This document shows, piece after piece, positions 25,429-34,283 of a DNA stretch of 64,000 nt (within the stretch, counting starts at the first letter, position 1; every line of letters starts with the position of its first letter). Under the pieces are notes generated by a model. That model worked only from the letters and a program-made list of their open reading frames with translations. It had not been told where the DNA came from and ran no database searches. This stretch comes from Trebonia kvetii. GTDB lineage: Bacteria; Actinomycetota; Actinomycetes; Streptosporangiales; Streptosporangiaceae. The stretch lies in NCBI RefSeq assembly GCF_007827045.1, contig NZ_RPFW01000003.1, forward strand, positions 434,001-498,000. The letters run 5' to 3'. Position numbers and translations under genes: made by a program.

Positions 25429-25458
25429 GATCATCCCGAACGGGTTGGGCTTACTCCG
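25429..25458 (+). repeat. 3'-end motif (copy 3), after dapC
   Basis: GATCATCCCGAACGGGTTGG then GCTTACTCC, in the same orientation as dapC and 12 bp after its stop codon. Confidence 0.75.
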
Positions 25459-25518
25459 ACCCCAAACAGTAGGCCTAGACCCATGGCCGGCGTCCGGCTG
25501 CGCCGCGACCATGGACGC

Positions 25519-27183
25519 ATGACCACCTTCGGAGTCCGCGCGCCGGCCACCCCGGCCAGCCACGTAAAGCGCGGCACGCGCTTGCTCGCCTGGCTGCTGC
25601 CGCTGCTTGCAGCCGACACCTACACCGTTTTCCCTGACAACGGATCCTGGCTGCTCGTCATCGCGACTGCCGGCGCGGCGGTCGCGATGCCGCGGCTCAC
25701 GGCCAGGCTCGTGCCGTTCGCCCTGTTCGCCTACGGTGCCTACGGGATCTGGCTGACCCATCAGATGATTTCCTACGAGGGGCCGTTTACTCGCTTCCCG
25801 AGCGGCGGCGCCCCCGATGGCATCATCGTGGTCACGCGCAACGTCATTTACGGCGTCGTGCGGATGGGGTCCTACGACAATACGGCCTACTCGCTGGCGC
25901 AGGCTGTGATCTTCCTGGCCGCGGGCGTCCTCCTGCTGGCCGTCACCGGGGCGCCTGGGGGCAGCCTGGTCCGCCGGGCGGCACAGCAGCTGCGCGGCGC
26001 GGGCGCCCAGCCGAAGACCGTGCCGCCGCTGCTGATCCTGCCGGTGCTCCTGCTGTGCGAGGAACTGTTCAGCAACCGCCTGTGGTTCGGCACCGCGGTG
26101 AACGCGAACATCGCGGGCAGGCTAGTGGCGATCCTGATCGTCGCAGGCGGCGTGATCCTGGCAGTGCGGCTGCCGCGCCAGGCGGCGACAGCTGCCGTAG
26201 CGGGAACCGTGCTTCTCGGCATTACGGGCGTGCTGCTCGGGCTGCGCTGGGTGATCGCCTACGCCGGATTCCCGTGGCACACCACCGTGCTTTACGGCGC
26301 CGTCCCGCTGCATACCCAATATTCCGGGCTGTTCGCCATCACCCAGGGCGTTGCCCTGCTCGGGGCAGGCGCCACGCTCGCGCCCCGGCTGGTGACCTGG
26401 AGCGGCGACCTCGAGCTGGCCAGGCGGGCGCAGCTGCTGACCCAGCGGGTGAGCCGGCTGACGCAGACGCGCAGCGACGCGACCGAGGTCGCGGTCGCCG
26501 AGTTGCGCCGCATCGAGCGTGACCTGCACGACGGGGCGCAGGCCCGCCTTGTCGCCGTCGGCATGTCGCTGCGGGCCGCAGAGGAGCTCATCCGCTCCAG
26601 CCCCGAGGCTGCGCTCGCCCTGGTCGCCGATGCGCGCCAGACGTCATCCCGCGCGCTTGACGACCTGCGTGACCTGGTGCGCGGGATCTACCCGCCGGTG
26701 CTCGCCGACCGCGGGCTCGCCGAAGCGGTCCGCGCCCTCGCCCTGGACACGCCGCTGACCGTGGACACGGACATCAGCCTGCGCGGCGAGCCGCCGATGC
26801 CGGTCGCCGCGGCGGTGTACTTCGCGATCGCGGAGGCGCTGACCAACGCGGTGCGGCACTCGGAGGCCCGCACGGTGGAGATCAGCATTGAACACAGCGG
26901 GGAAATACTGCGCGCCATGGTCACCGACGATGGCGGCGGCGGCGCCGACCCGTCCGCCGGCACCGGACTTGCCGGTGTCGAGCGGCGCCTGGCCACGTTC
27001 GATGGCATCCTTGCGGTAAGCAGCCCGCCGGGCGGCCCGACCATCGTCGCGATCGAGGTCCCCTGCTCGCTGCCGGACACGGGCCTGCCAGGCGCTGGAC
27101 GGCCGGGCGCTGGCCGCCCTGGCAGCGGCCCGGCGGGCATCGTGACCAAGGGGGACGGCGAGCCGGCCGGCTCGCCGACCTGA
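25519..27183 (+). CDS. Sensor histidine kinase, NarL/DegS type
   Basis: A 554-residue membrane kinase. The N-terminal half has about seven hydrophobic segments. The HisKA_3 domain has the phospho-acceptor in ERDLHDGAQARLVAVGMSL, and HATPase_c shows EALTNAVRHSEA and DDGGGGADPSAGTGLAGVERR. The tail is Gly/Pro-rich. It should phosphorylate the response regulator gene 10 bp downstream. ATG at 25519 or at 25483 could be the start; neither has a strong ribosome site. Confidence 0.88.
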   Translation: MTTFGVRAPATPASHVKRGTRLLAWLLPLLAADTYTVFPDNGSWLLVIATAGAAVAMPRLTARLVPFALFAYGAYGIWLTHQMISYEGPFTRFPSGGAPDGIIVVTRNVIYGVVRMGSYDNTAYSLAQAVIFLAAGVLLLAVTGAPGGSLVRRAAQQLRGAGAQPKTVPPLLILPVLLLCEELFSNRLWFGTAVNANIAGRLVAILIVAGGVILAVRLPRQAATAAVAGTVLLGITGVLLGLRWVIAYAGFPWHTTVLYGAVPLHTQYSGLFAITQGVALLGAGATLAPRLVTWSGDLELARRAQLLTQRVSRLTQTRSDATEVAVAELRRIERDLHDGAQARLVAVGMSLRAAEELIRSSPEAALALVADARQTSSRALDDLRDLVRGIYPPVLADRGLAEAVRALALDTPLTVDTDISLRGEPPMPVAAAVYFAIAEALTNAVRHSEARTVEISIEHSGEILRAMVTDDGGGGADPSAGTGLAGVERRLATFDGILAVSSPPGGPTIVAIEVPCSLPDTGLPGAGRPGAGRPGSGPAGIVTKGDGEPAGSPT

Positions 27184-27193
27184 TCGGGGTTTC

Positions 27194-27838
27194 GTGCGCG
27201 TAGTCATCGGCGAGGACCTGTTCCTGCTCCGCGACGGCCTCGTGCGCCTCCTTGAGGCGCACGGCTTCGAGGTCGTCGCGGCGGTCGCCAGCGCGCCGGA
27301 ACTGCTGCGCGCGCTGACCGAGCTGGAACCGGACGTCGGCATCGTCGATGTCCGGCTTCCGCCCTCGTTCACCGACGACGGGCTGCGGGTGGCCATCGAG
27401 GCGCGCCGGGCCAGGCCCGGCCTGCCGCTGCTGGTCCTTTCCCAGTACGTGGAGCAGCTCTATGCCAGGGAACTGCTCGCCGATCAGGCCGGGGGAATCG
27501 GCTACCTGCTCAAGGACCGCGTGTTTAGCGACGACGCGTTCGCGGACGCGGTGCGCGCGGTCGCCGCGGGCGGTACCGTGCTCGACCCCGAGGTGGTGTC
27601 CCGGCTGCTTGCCAAGCGCATCAGGTCGGGCCCGCTCGCCACGCTGACACCGCGCGAGCGCGAGGTCCTGTCCCTGATGGCCGAGGGCCGCTCCAACGCG
27701 GCGATCGCCGCCCGCCTCTTCGTCACCGAGAAAGCGGTGAGCAAGCACGCGGCGGGCATCTTCGCCAAGCTGGATCTCGCACTCTCGGAAGACGACAACC
27801 GCCGCGTCCTCGCCGTCCTCGCCTACCTCGGCGCGTAA
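27194..27838 (+). CDS. LuxR/NarL-family response regulator
   Basis: A 214-residue regulator. The receiver domain has EDLF (acidic pocket), the phosphorylated Asp in DVGIVDVRLPP and the lysine of YLLKDR. The C-terminal LuxR helix-turn-helix is LTPREREVLSLMAEGRSNAAIA through VTEKAVSKH. It is the partner of the kinase just upstream and in the same operon. The signal is unknown. Confidence 0.92.
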   Translation: MRVVIGEDLFLLRDGLVRLLEAHGFEVVAAVASAPELLRALTELEPDVGIVDVRLPPSFTDDGLRVAIEARRARPGLPLLVLSQYVEQLYARELLADQAGGIGYLLKDRVFSDDAFADAVRAVAAGGTVLDPEVVSRLLAKRIRSGPLATLTPREREVLSLMAEGRSNAAIAARLFVTEKAVSKHAAGIFAKLDLALSEDDNRRVLAVLAYLGA

Positions 27839-28241
27839 CCCGTCTTCCTCGTTCCCGGCGACGCGCCTGCGCCCCGGCCCGCCCGCCCTGCCGCCTCCTC
27901 GTCCCACGGCGTCCCGCTGTCCCCTGGCCTCCCGCCGCCCGCGGGCCCGTGCGTCCCGCTGCCCGCCGCCCCATGCGTCTGGCTGCCCGCGGCCCCTGTG
28001 CCCGCTGCCACCAGGGCCGCGGAACCCACCTCCTCGCCGGGCACGACTTTGCTTAGCTGGTGACCACTTTCTCCACTGTGCTTAACCGGCGACCACATTT
28101 GCGCCCGATTCGCGGCATTTGTCGCGCCGTCGGCTAAGTAAAGACGCAGCGGGCGCGAAGTCGGGGTGGCTGCGGAGCCCGCGCGGGGCGCGGCGCCGGG
28201 GACGGAAGCTGGGCGGAGCGGTGGTCGCCTAAGCTGCTTGG
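27839..28241. other. 403-bp intergenic region with paired direct repeat
   Basis: The first half is C-rich with no credible gene. At 28048-28070 and 28078-28100 two related copies of a GCTTAGCTGGTGACCAC / GCTTAACCGGCGACCAC unit lie 30 bp apart. This is the upstream region of the flavoprotein gene, so they may be regulatory half-sites. Confidence 0.45.
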
Positions 28242-29369
28242 GTGCAGGAACGTGCTGAGTGGGATGTCGCCGTCATCGGTGCCGGGCCGGCCGGGCTGGC
28301 CGCCGCGAGCGCCGCAGCCGCCGCCGGGGCGCGGACCATCGTGCTCGAGCGAGCGGAACACCCCCGGTACAAGACCTGCGGCGGCGGCCTGATTGGCGCG
28401 TCCGTCGCGGCCGCGAGCGGGCTGATTGCGGTGCCCGCTAGAGACGAGATCCGCGCGGTCACGGTCACCCTGCGCGGCGGCCAGGAGTTCACCCGCTCGG
28501 ACCGCGCACCCTTCCTTGCCATGGTGGTCCGCGAGGAGTTCGACGCGGCACTGCTGAAGCGGGCGCAGGAGAATGGCGCGGAGATCAGGCAGCGGGCCCA
28601 GGTGCGCGCCATCGACCAGGCGGACGGACACGTGACCGTCAGGCTCGCAGACGGATCGCAGGTCGCCGCGCGTACGGTCGTCGGCGCCGACGGCTCCTCC
28701 GGCATCACCGCGCGCGCCGTTGGCGCGGAGTTCGACCAGGTGGACCTCGGCCTCGAGCTTGAGATCGCTGTTCCCGACGCGGTGGCCCGCCAGTGGGCGG
28801 GCCGGATCCTGCTCGACTGGGGCGTGATTCCAGCCTCCTACGGCTGGGTCTTCCCCAAGGGCGACCGGCTCACCGTCGGCGTGATCGCGGCCCGCGGCCA
28901 GGGCGAGGCCACCAAGGCGTACCTGCGCGAATTCGTAGCCCGGCTCGGCCTGGCTGGCTTCGAGGTGGTGCAGGACTCAGGGCACCTCACCCGCTGCCGC
29001 TCGGACCGCTCCCCGCTGCGCAAGGGCCGGGTACTGCTGGCTGGCGACGCCGCGGGCCTGCTCGAACCGTGGACTCGCGAGGGCATCAGCTTCGCTCTTC
29101 GCTCGGGCGCCCTGGCGGGCCAGTACGCGGCCAGCGACGACCCAGACGGCTATGTCAACGCGGTCGGCGTCACCCTGGTTCCTGACATGCACGCGGGCAG
29201 GGCAGCACTGTCCGCCTTTACCCGGCACACGGGCACCTTCCACCGAGGCCTGTCCACCGGCAAGGGCTGGCGCGCGTTCACCAGGATGTGCCGCAGCGAA
29301 CTGTCGCCGGCCGAGCTCGTGGCCAAGCCCGCGGCCCGGCTCTCCCTCGCCGTTCTCAACCGCCTCTAG
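28242..29369 (+). CDS. Geranylgeranyl reductase-family FAD-dependent oxidoreductase
   Basis: A 375-residue flavoprotein. The Rossmann motif VIGAGPAGLAAASAAAAAG lies near the N-terminus, followed by the family segment HPRYKTCGGGLIG, the second dinucleotide motif VVGADGSSG, and LLAGDAAGLLEPWTREGI. Members reduce isoprenoid side chains of menaquinones, lipids or chlorophyll. In actinomycetes, saturation of menaquinone is a plausible role but is inference. It converges on the di-iron protein gene. Confidence 0.88.
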   Translation: MQERAEWDVAVIGAGPAGLAAASAAAAAGARTIVLERAEHPRYKTCGGGLIGASVAAASGLIAVPARDEIRAVTVTLRGGQEFTRSDRAPFLAMVVREEFDAALLKRAQENGAEIRQRAQVRAIDQADGHVTVRLADGSQVAARTVVGADGSSGITARAVGAEFDQVDLGLELEIAVPDAVARQWAGRILLDWGVIPASYGWVFPKGDRLTVGVIAARGQGEATKAYLREFVARLGLAGFEVVQDSGHLTRCRSDRSPLRKGRVLLAGDAAGLLEPWTREGISFALRSGALAGQYAASDDPDGYVNAVGVTLVPDMHAGRAALSAFTRHTGTFHRGLSTGKGWRAFTRMCRSELSPAELVAKPAARLSLAVLNRL

Positions 29370-29386
29370 CTCAACGGCCCTTAGGT

Positions 29387-30490
29387 TCAGTCGGCCTTCG
29401 CTGCCGCGATCACGCCGTCGACCTCGTCCTTGCGGGCGGCGAACTCCACGGCGTGCTCGCGTTCTAGCCGGTCGGCGGTGTCCTCGTCGTCGCGCATCAG
29501 CGCGTCGAGGTCGCCGCTCGCGGCGTCCATCACGCCCATGTCGACATAGGCCGCCTGGACCTTCGGGCCCCACAGGCCGATGTCCTTCACGCACGGCACG
29601 ATCCGGCTGAACAGGAACTGCCGGAACGCGAGCTGCGTGGGGGAGCGATCCGCGAACTGCACGCACTCCTCGACGTCGTAGCCGAGCCGCTCGTAGACCT
29701 CGCGGGCGACGAACCGGTCGCGCATCAGGTAGCAGCCTTCGACCACGAACTCCTCGCGGTCGGCCCGTTCCGCGGCGGTGAGCCCGGCGTAGTAGTCGCG
29801 CAGCGCAAGCCTGCCGAACGCCACGTGCCGCGCCTCGTCCTGCATGACGTACGCGAGCAGCTGCTTGACGAGCGGGTTGCCCGTGATGTCGCGGTGCACG
29901 CCGAAGGCGGCGAGCGCCAGCCCCTCGATCAGCACCTGCATGCCCAGGTAGGGCAGGTCCCAGCGGGAATCACTCAGCGCGTCGGCGAGCAGCGCCGCCA
30001 GGTGGTCGTTGACCGGGTAGAACAGTCCGATCTTCTCCTTAACGAACCGGTTGAACAGCTCGACGTGCCGCGCCTCGTCCATGGTCTGGGTGGCGGCGTA
30101 GAACTTGGAGTCCATGTCGGGGACCGACTCAACGATCCGTGCCGCGACGGTGAGCGCACCCTGCTCGCCGTGCAGGAACTGGCTGAACAGCCACGACGAC
30201 AGGTGGTGGCTCAGCTCGTCCCGCTCCGCCTGGTTGAGCTTCTCCCACTGGCGCGACCCGTAGATCGGCACCATCTCCTCGCCGGTCTCCATCACTGCCA
30301 GCGGGTTGACCGGCTGGTCCCAGTCGATCCGCTTGACCGCGTCCCACTGCTTGTCCTTGCCGCGCTGGTAGAGGTCGAGCAGCTGCTGCCGTCCCGCGTC
30401 GTACTCCCAGGAGAATCGGGCCGCGCCGGCCGCGGGCACGTCCCAGGTCTCGGTGCTGACCGGCGATGAGTACATGTCGTAGGTGCTCAC
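29387..30490 (-). CDS. Ferritin-like di-iron carboxylate protein
   Basis: A 367-residue helical protein with two metal half-sites: Glu in FLHGEQGAL followed by TMDEARHVELF, and Glu in LIEGLAL followed by VMQDEARHVAFG. This E-x(n)-DEARH pair is the di-iron carboxylate signature shared by ribonucleotide-reductase R2-like oxidases and AurF-type N-oxygenases. No radical tyrosine can be assigned. It is larger than R2-like ligand-binding oxidases. The GTG at 30490 is chosen because AGGAGGG lies 7 nt upstream. Likely an oxygenase or desaturase of unknown substrate. Confidence 0.78.
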   Translation of the reverse strand: MSTYDMYSSPVSTETWDVPAAGAARFSWEYDAGRQQLLDLYQRGKDKQWDAVKRIDWDQPVNPLAVMETGEEMVPIYGSRQWEKLNQAERDELSHHLSSWLFSQFLHGEQGALTVAARIVESVPDMDSKFYAATQTMDEARHVELFNRFVKEKIGLFYPVNDHLAALLADALSDSRWDLPYLGMQVLIEGLALAAFGVHRDITGNPLVKQLLAYVMQDEARHVAFGRLALRDYYAGLTAAERADREEFVVEGCYLMRDRFVAREVYERLGYDVEECVQFADRSPTQLAFRQFLFSRIVPCVKDIGLWGPKVQAAYVDMGVMDAASGDLDALMRDDEDTADRLEREHAVEFAARKDEVDGVIAAAKAD

Positions 30491-30647
30491 GGCTGCCCTC
30501 CTGACAACGCGGCGACGGTGCCGCTGTCCCATTACTAGCCAGTAACGACGAAGATCGCAAGGCCTGCCCGCCGCGAATCGGACCGCCGGAGGCCGAGCGG
30601 TACCGGCGGCCCGTCAGCGCCGCCCGGCCGGGCGCTATGGTGCCTGG

Positions 30648-31292
30648 ATGGATGCGAAGCTCAGGAAGGCGGCGGAGGCGGCGACCGGGTTCATGCCGGA
30701 GGCCGAGGGTCTGGCGCTGTGCGAGACCGCCGAGGCGTACGCGGCGGTGGGGCCGGTGCTCGAGGTCGGCAGCTACTGCGGGAAGTCCGCGATCTACCTC
30801 GCGGCCGGCGTCCGCGCCGCCCGCGGCGCCGGGGTCAGGCAGCAGGTCGTCACGGTGGATCACCACCGCGGCTCGGAGGAGCACCAGTCCGGCTGGGAGT
30901 ACCACGACCCGGGCCTCGTCGATCCGGCGACCGGCAAGCTCGACACGCTGCCGCGGCTGCGGGCGACCCTGGCGGCCGCCGGTGTCGAGGACGATGTGGT
31001 GGCGATCGTCGGCAGGTCCGCCGACGTCGCCCGGCTGTGGCGGACCCCGCTCGGCATGCTGTTCATCGACGGCGGGCACACCGACGCGGCCGCCCAGTGG
31101 GACTACGAGGGCTGGGCCCCGTGGGTCGAGCTCGGCGGTGCCCTCGCCATCCACGACGTGTTCCCCGACCCGGCCGACGGCGGCCAGGCCCCGTTCCGCA
31201 TCTACCAGCGCGCGCTCGCTTCCGGCGCCTTCACCGAGGTCCGCCACGCAGGCTCGCTCCGGGTGCTGGAGCGGACGGGCGACGGCAGCTAG
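30648..31292 (+). CDS. Class I SAM-dependent methyltransferase
   Basis: A 214-residue Methyltransf_24-type protein. Motif I is VLEVGSYCGKSAIYLAAG, the acidic cofactor-binding residues are in VVTVDHHRGSEE, and motif IV-like GMLFIDGGHTDAA follows. Similar proteins modify small molecules or cell-envelope precursors; the acceptor is unknown. It is divergent from the di-iron protein gene. Confidence 0.83.
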   Translation: MDAKLRKAAEAATGFMPEAEGLALCETAEAYAAVGPVLEVGSYCGKSAIYLAAGVRAARGAGVRQQVVTVDHHRGSEEHQSGWEYHDPGLVDPATGKLDTLPRLRATLAAAGVEDDVVAIVGRSADVARLWRTPLGMLFIDGGHTDAAAQWDYEGWAPWVELGGALAIHDVFPDPADGGQAPFRIYQRALASGAFTEVRHAGSLRVLERTGDGS

Positions 31293-31423
31293 GCAGCGGA
31301 CGGCCGGCGGCGGCTAGGGGACCGGCGGGCGACGCCGGCTGGGGCGGGAAGGACCGCCGTTTTGCCGGCCTGACCAGCGGGCAAGAGTTTCGCGGCCGGT
31401 GCTGGCAGGTTTCGGGGGGAACC

Positions 31424-31954
31424 ATGGAAGCTTCCTTGATGGCGGTACTGAACAAGGCCGAGGGCAGGCTCGTAGCGGAAACAGAGCTTGACGCGCTCGC
31501 CGGACTCGGCGAGGACGAGGCCATCGAACTCGAGGCACGGGTCAGGCGGGCGCGCGACAAGGCCGTCGGCCAGTACCGCAGGCCGGCGAGCGCCGCGGTC
31601 GCCGAGCACGCCGCCCGCGGCATGGCGTATCCGGAGAACCAGAGGGCGAGGGCGCGGGCCGAGGCGTTCGAGCGGGCGCTCGCCCGGGCCAGCCACCGGG
31701 TGGCGGTCCTCGCCAAGGAGTCCGCCGCCTCGCTGCGTAAGGAGCGGCTCGACGTGGCCCGAGCCGCGAAGCGCGGCGGCCGCGCCTGGCCGGGCGGCGA
31801 GGAGATGGTCCCGCGCCAGCGGCGCAAGGGACCGGAGGTCACGCCCGAGCCCACCGGCGAACGCGCGCTGCGCTCGGCGGCCAGGGAACGCCAGCGCGCG
31901 GAAACCCTCTCCCAGGGCGCCCGCAAGCAGGCGAAGCGGGACAGCAAGCGCTAG
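31424..31954 (+). CDS. Uncharacterised basic, helical protein
   Basis: A 176-residue protein very rich in Ala, Arg, Glu and Lys, mostly helical, with a highly basic C-terminal third (RQRRKGPEV, ARKQAKRDSKR). No known domain is recognised. GGGGGGAA stands 5 nt before the ATG at 31424, supporting expression. The frame is open further upstream but that part overlaps the methyltransferase gene in another frame. Nucleic-acid binding is possible from composition only. Confidence 0.6.
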   Translation: MEASLMAVLNKAEGRLVAETELDALAGLGEDEAIELEARVRRARDKAVGQYRRPASAAVAEHAARGMAYPENQRARARAEAFERALARASHRVAVLAKESAASLRKERLDVARAAKRGGRAWPGGEEMVPRQRRKGPEVTPEPTGERALRSAARERQRAETLSQGARKQAKRDSKR

Positions 31955-31998
31955 CCCAACAAGGAGACAGCCGACCGTGACCGCCAGGCGGCCGGCCG

Positions 31999-32379
31999 TC
32001 AGACGGCGACGATCTCGACGTGCTTGTCGGCTCCGACGAAGTCGCCGGGGTTGCGGGTATAGAGGCGTGCGGAGTGTGCGTGCGCGGTGGCGGCGATGAG
32101 CAGGTCCATGGTCCGCGCGCGCGGCTTGCGCCCGGCTTGGACGACCGCCGCTGTTATCTCGCCATAGCTCGCGGCCACTGCCTCATCGAGAGGCAGGGGG
32201 TCGAACTGCCGGTGCAGGATGCTCAGCCGCCGAAGTCGCTCCGCTCGCGTGGCGGTGTCCTGTGCGACCAGGACATCGAAATGAAGTTCGGCCAGAGTGA
32301 CGGCGCTGATCGCAAGCTCGCCATTCAGTTCGCCGATGTCGCTGGCGATGACAACGCTTGTGTCGAGCAGCGCTCTCAT
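31999..32379 (-). CDS. vapC: VapC-type PIN-domain toxin
   Basis: A 126-residue PIN-domain ribonuclease. Acidic residues are Asp7 (LLDTSVV), Glu in ISAVTLAELHF and Asp in RTMDLLIAATAHAH, with the terminal LYTRNPGDF segment. Such toxins cleave tRNA or rRNA when free of antitoxin. Its ATG overlaps the antitoxin stop by 4 bp. Confidence 0.92.
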   Translation of the reverse strand: MRALLDTSVVIASDIGELNGELAISAVTLAELHFDVLVAQDTATRAERLRRLSILHRQFDPLPLDEAVAASYGEITAAVVQAGRKPRARTMDLLIAATAHAHSARLYTRNPGDFVGADKHVEIVAV

Positions 32380-32618
32380 GCGCTCCCCCAGGGATCGCGC
32401 ACCTCTTGATCGATCCGATCGCGGTCTCCCTCCCACGCGGGGTCGGAGCGGCCAGTGAACAGATCGGCGATCTCCTCGTAGGTCCTCCACGCGCGAGGCC
32501 GGATCGGAACGAGCCGCGCACCAGGGCGACCGGACACGGTGATCTCGATCTCTTCCCCTGCCTCCGCCCTGCGGACGAGTTCGGACGCGTTCTGGCGCAG
32601 TTCGCGCAACCCTGGCAC
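32376..32618 (-). CDS. vapB: Phd/YefM-type VapB antitoxin
   Basis: An 80-residue antitoxin. The N-terminal DNA-binding part (LRELRQNASELVRRAEAGEEI, GRPGARLVPI) is of Phd/YefM type, and the C-terminal tail (DRDRIDQEVRDPW) should wrap the toxin. The GTG at 32618 lies right at the edge of the permease remnant on the other strand, so the module's promoter must lie within that remnant. Confidence 0.88.
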   Translation of the reverse strand: MPGLRELRQNASELVRRAEAGEEIEITVSGRPGARLVPIRPRAWRTYEEIADLFTGRSDPAWEGDRDRIDQEVRDPWGSA

Positions 32619-33066
32619 CTATCGCTACGCGTGGACGCACGGCATCGGCCGGGTGCGCTGGACGCAGGGCAAGCTCGCGTACCTCGGGTCGGTGGTCACG
32701 ATCGCGGCGCTCATCGTCAGTCAGCTGTTCACCTGGCTGTTCGTCCCGTTCCTGACGACACAGCACCTGACCGTCCTCACGCCGGCGGTGTTCGACACGC
32801 GCGGCCTGGCGTACGCCGCGTGGACGCTGACCGCGTTCTGCCTCGGCGCGTTCCTCGGCACGCTGATCGGCCGGGTTCTCCCGGCGATGGCGGCCTCGCT
32901 CGGCTGCTTCGCCGCCCTCGCCGCGGTGACCGTGCTCTGCCTGCAATGCCATTACCCGGTCGCCACATTCTGGCCCAGGCAGCTCTTCGAGTCCGGCTGG
33001 CTCCTCGCCCTGTCGGCGCTGCTCGTCGCTGGCACTGTGCGGCTGGTCCGCCACCGCGCAGCCTGA
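32614..33066 (+). pseudogene. Truncated ABC-type transmembrane permease remnant
   Basis: A 150-residue frame beginning GTYRYAWTHGIGRVRWTQGK, which resembles an internal segment of actinomycete ABC-2-like membrane proteins rather than an N-terminus. It then has four hydrophobic helices and ends normally. No start codon or ribosome site fits at its left edge, where vapB begins on the opposite strand. The likeliest reading is that the 5' half was lost when vapBC arrived. A copy of the dispersed 3'-end motif follows 5 bp after the stop. Confidence 0.55.
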
Positions 33067-33070
33067 CGGA

Positions 33071-33097
33071 CGATACGGAACGGGTTCGGCTTACTCA
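33071..33097 (+). repeat. 3'-end motif (copy 4), after permease remnant
   Basis: CGATACGGAACGGGTTCGGC then TTACTCA, same orientation as the remnant. Confidence 0.75.
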
Positions 33098-33164
33098 CCC
33101 CGGCCCGCCTCGTCTTCGCCGCCTGCTAGCCCGGTCGGCTAGGCCCGTCTGCTAGCCCAGCCGG

Positions 33165-34283
33165 CTAGCCCCGGCCGGTGAGCGCGTCCGCCGTGGTCGG
33201 CTCGCAGCCGCAGGCGGCGGGGTCGGCGGGCGGGCGGTAGCTGGCCGGGGCGGGAATGGCGCGGAAGACGCCCGCGCCGCCGCTGAACCCAGTCAGCGCG
33301 TCGGCGGCGAGTACCACCGCGGCGGAGGTCCAGCCCGAGCGTTCGGCGGGAAAGTGGTCCTGGTTCACGTACTGCCAGCCGGTCCAATACGAACCGTCCT
33401 CGTGCCGCAGCGAGCCCACGGTGGCGAACACCTCGTGCGCACGCGCCCGCTGGCCGCAGGCGTCGAGGGCGAGCGCGAGCTCGCAGGTCTCGGCCACCGT
33501 CACCCAGGGCTGGTCGCTGACGCAGCGCACGCCGAGGCCGGGCACGACGAACGTGTCCCAGCCCAGGGCGAGCCGTTCGGTGCCCGCGGATCCCCGCAGC
33601 GCGCCGCCGAGCACCGGGTAGTACCAGTCCATCGAGAACCGGCTCTTGTCGGCGAACGCGTCGGGGTGGCAGGCGATAACGTGCCCGAGCTGGCCGGCGG
33701 CCAGCTCCCAGTCCGGCCGCGCCTCGCCGGCCAGGCCGGCCAGCGCTAGGGCGCAGCGCAGCCCCTGCAGGATGCTGGCGCTGCCGGAAAGCAGCGCGAA
33801 CCCGCCAGGCGCGCCGGAACCGTCGCGTTCCCAAGCCACCTCGCCGCGCCTCGTCTGCAGGTCGAGCACCCACTCGACGGCCGCTTGCACCGTGGGCCAC
33901 ATCCGGACGGCGAACCTGCGGTCGCCGGTGACCAGGTAGTCGTGCCAGACGCCGACCGCGACGTAGGCGGCGTGGTGGCTCTCCGCCGCGTCGTCGGTCA
34001 CCTCGCCGGGGAAGGCGGCACCGGGACCCCCGGTGGTCCGCGGCCAGGAGCCGTCGGAACGCTGGGTTTCGCGCAGCCACTGGTAGGCGAGCCGCGCCTG
34101 GAGGGGGAGCCCGCAGGCGCTGAGCGCCATCGCGCATTCCACGTGGTCCCACGGGTCCACGTGGCCGTCCGGCCAGGGGATCGCGCCGTCTGGCCGCTGC
34201 ACCGCGGCGATAGCGCGGGCGGTCTGCAGCATGTCGGCGGGCGGCTTCGGGCTGCCCGGGCGGTGCCGTCCGGCCGGCTTCAT
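33165..34283 (-). CDS. Prenyltransferase/squalene-cyclase-like repeat protein
   Basis: A 372-residue (alpha/alpha)-barrel type protein with QW-like repeats: QRPDGAIPW, QRSDGSWPR, RHEDGSYWTGWQ. It lacks the DXDD motif of cyclases and CaaX-transferase zinc ligands, so the name is structural only; a carbohydrate-active role is possible given the neighbours. It is third in an operon with a GT4 glycosyltransferase and a methyltransferase. Its ATG overlaps the methyltransferase stop by 4 bp (ATGA). Confidence 0.75.
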   Translation of the reverse strand: MKPAGRHRPGSPKPPADMLQTARAIAAVQRPDGAIPWPDGHVDPWDHVECAMALSACGLPLQARLAYQWLRETQRSDGSWPRTTGGPGAAFPGEVTDDAAESHHAAYVAVGVWHDYLVTGDRRFAVRMWPTVQAAVEWVLDLQTRRGEVAWERDGSGAPGGFALLSGSASILQGLRCALALAGLAGEARPDWELAAGQLGHVIACHPDAFADKSRFSMDWYYPVLGGALRGSAGTERLALGWDTFVVPGLGVRCVSDQPWVTVAETCELALALDACGQRARAHEVFATVGSLRHEDGSYWTGWQYVNQDHFPAERSGWTSAAVVLAADALTGFSGGAGVFRAIPAPASYRPPADPAACGCEPTTADALTGRG

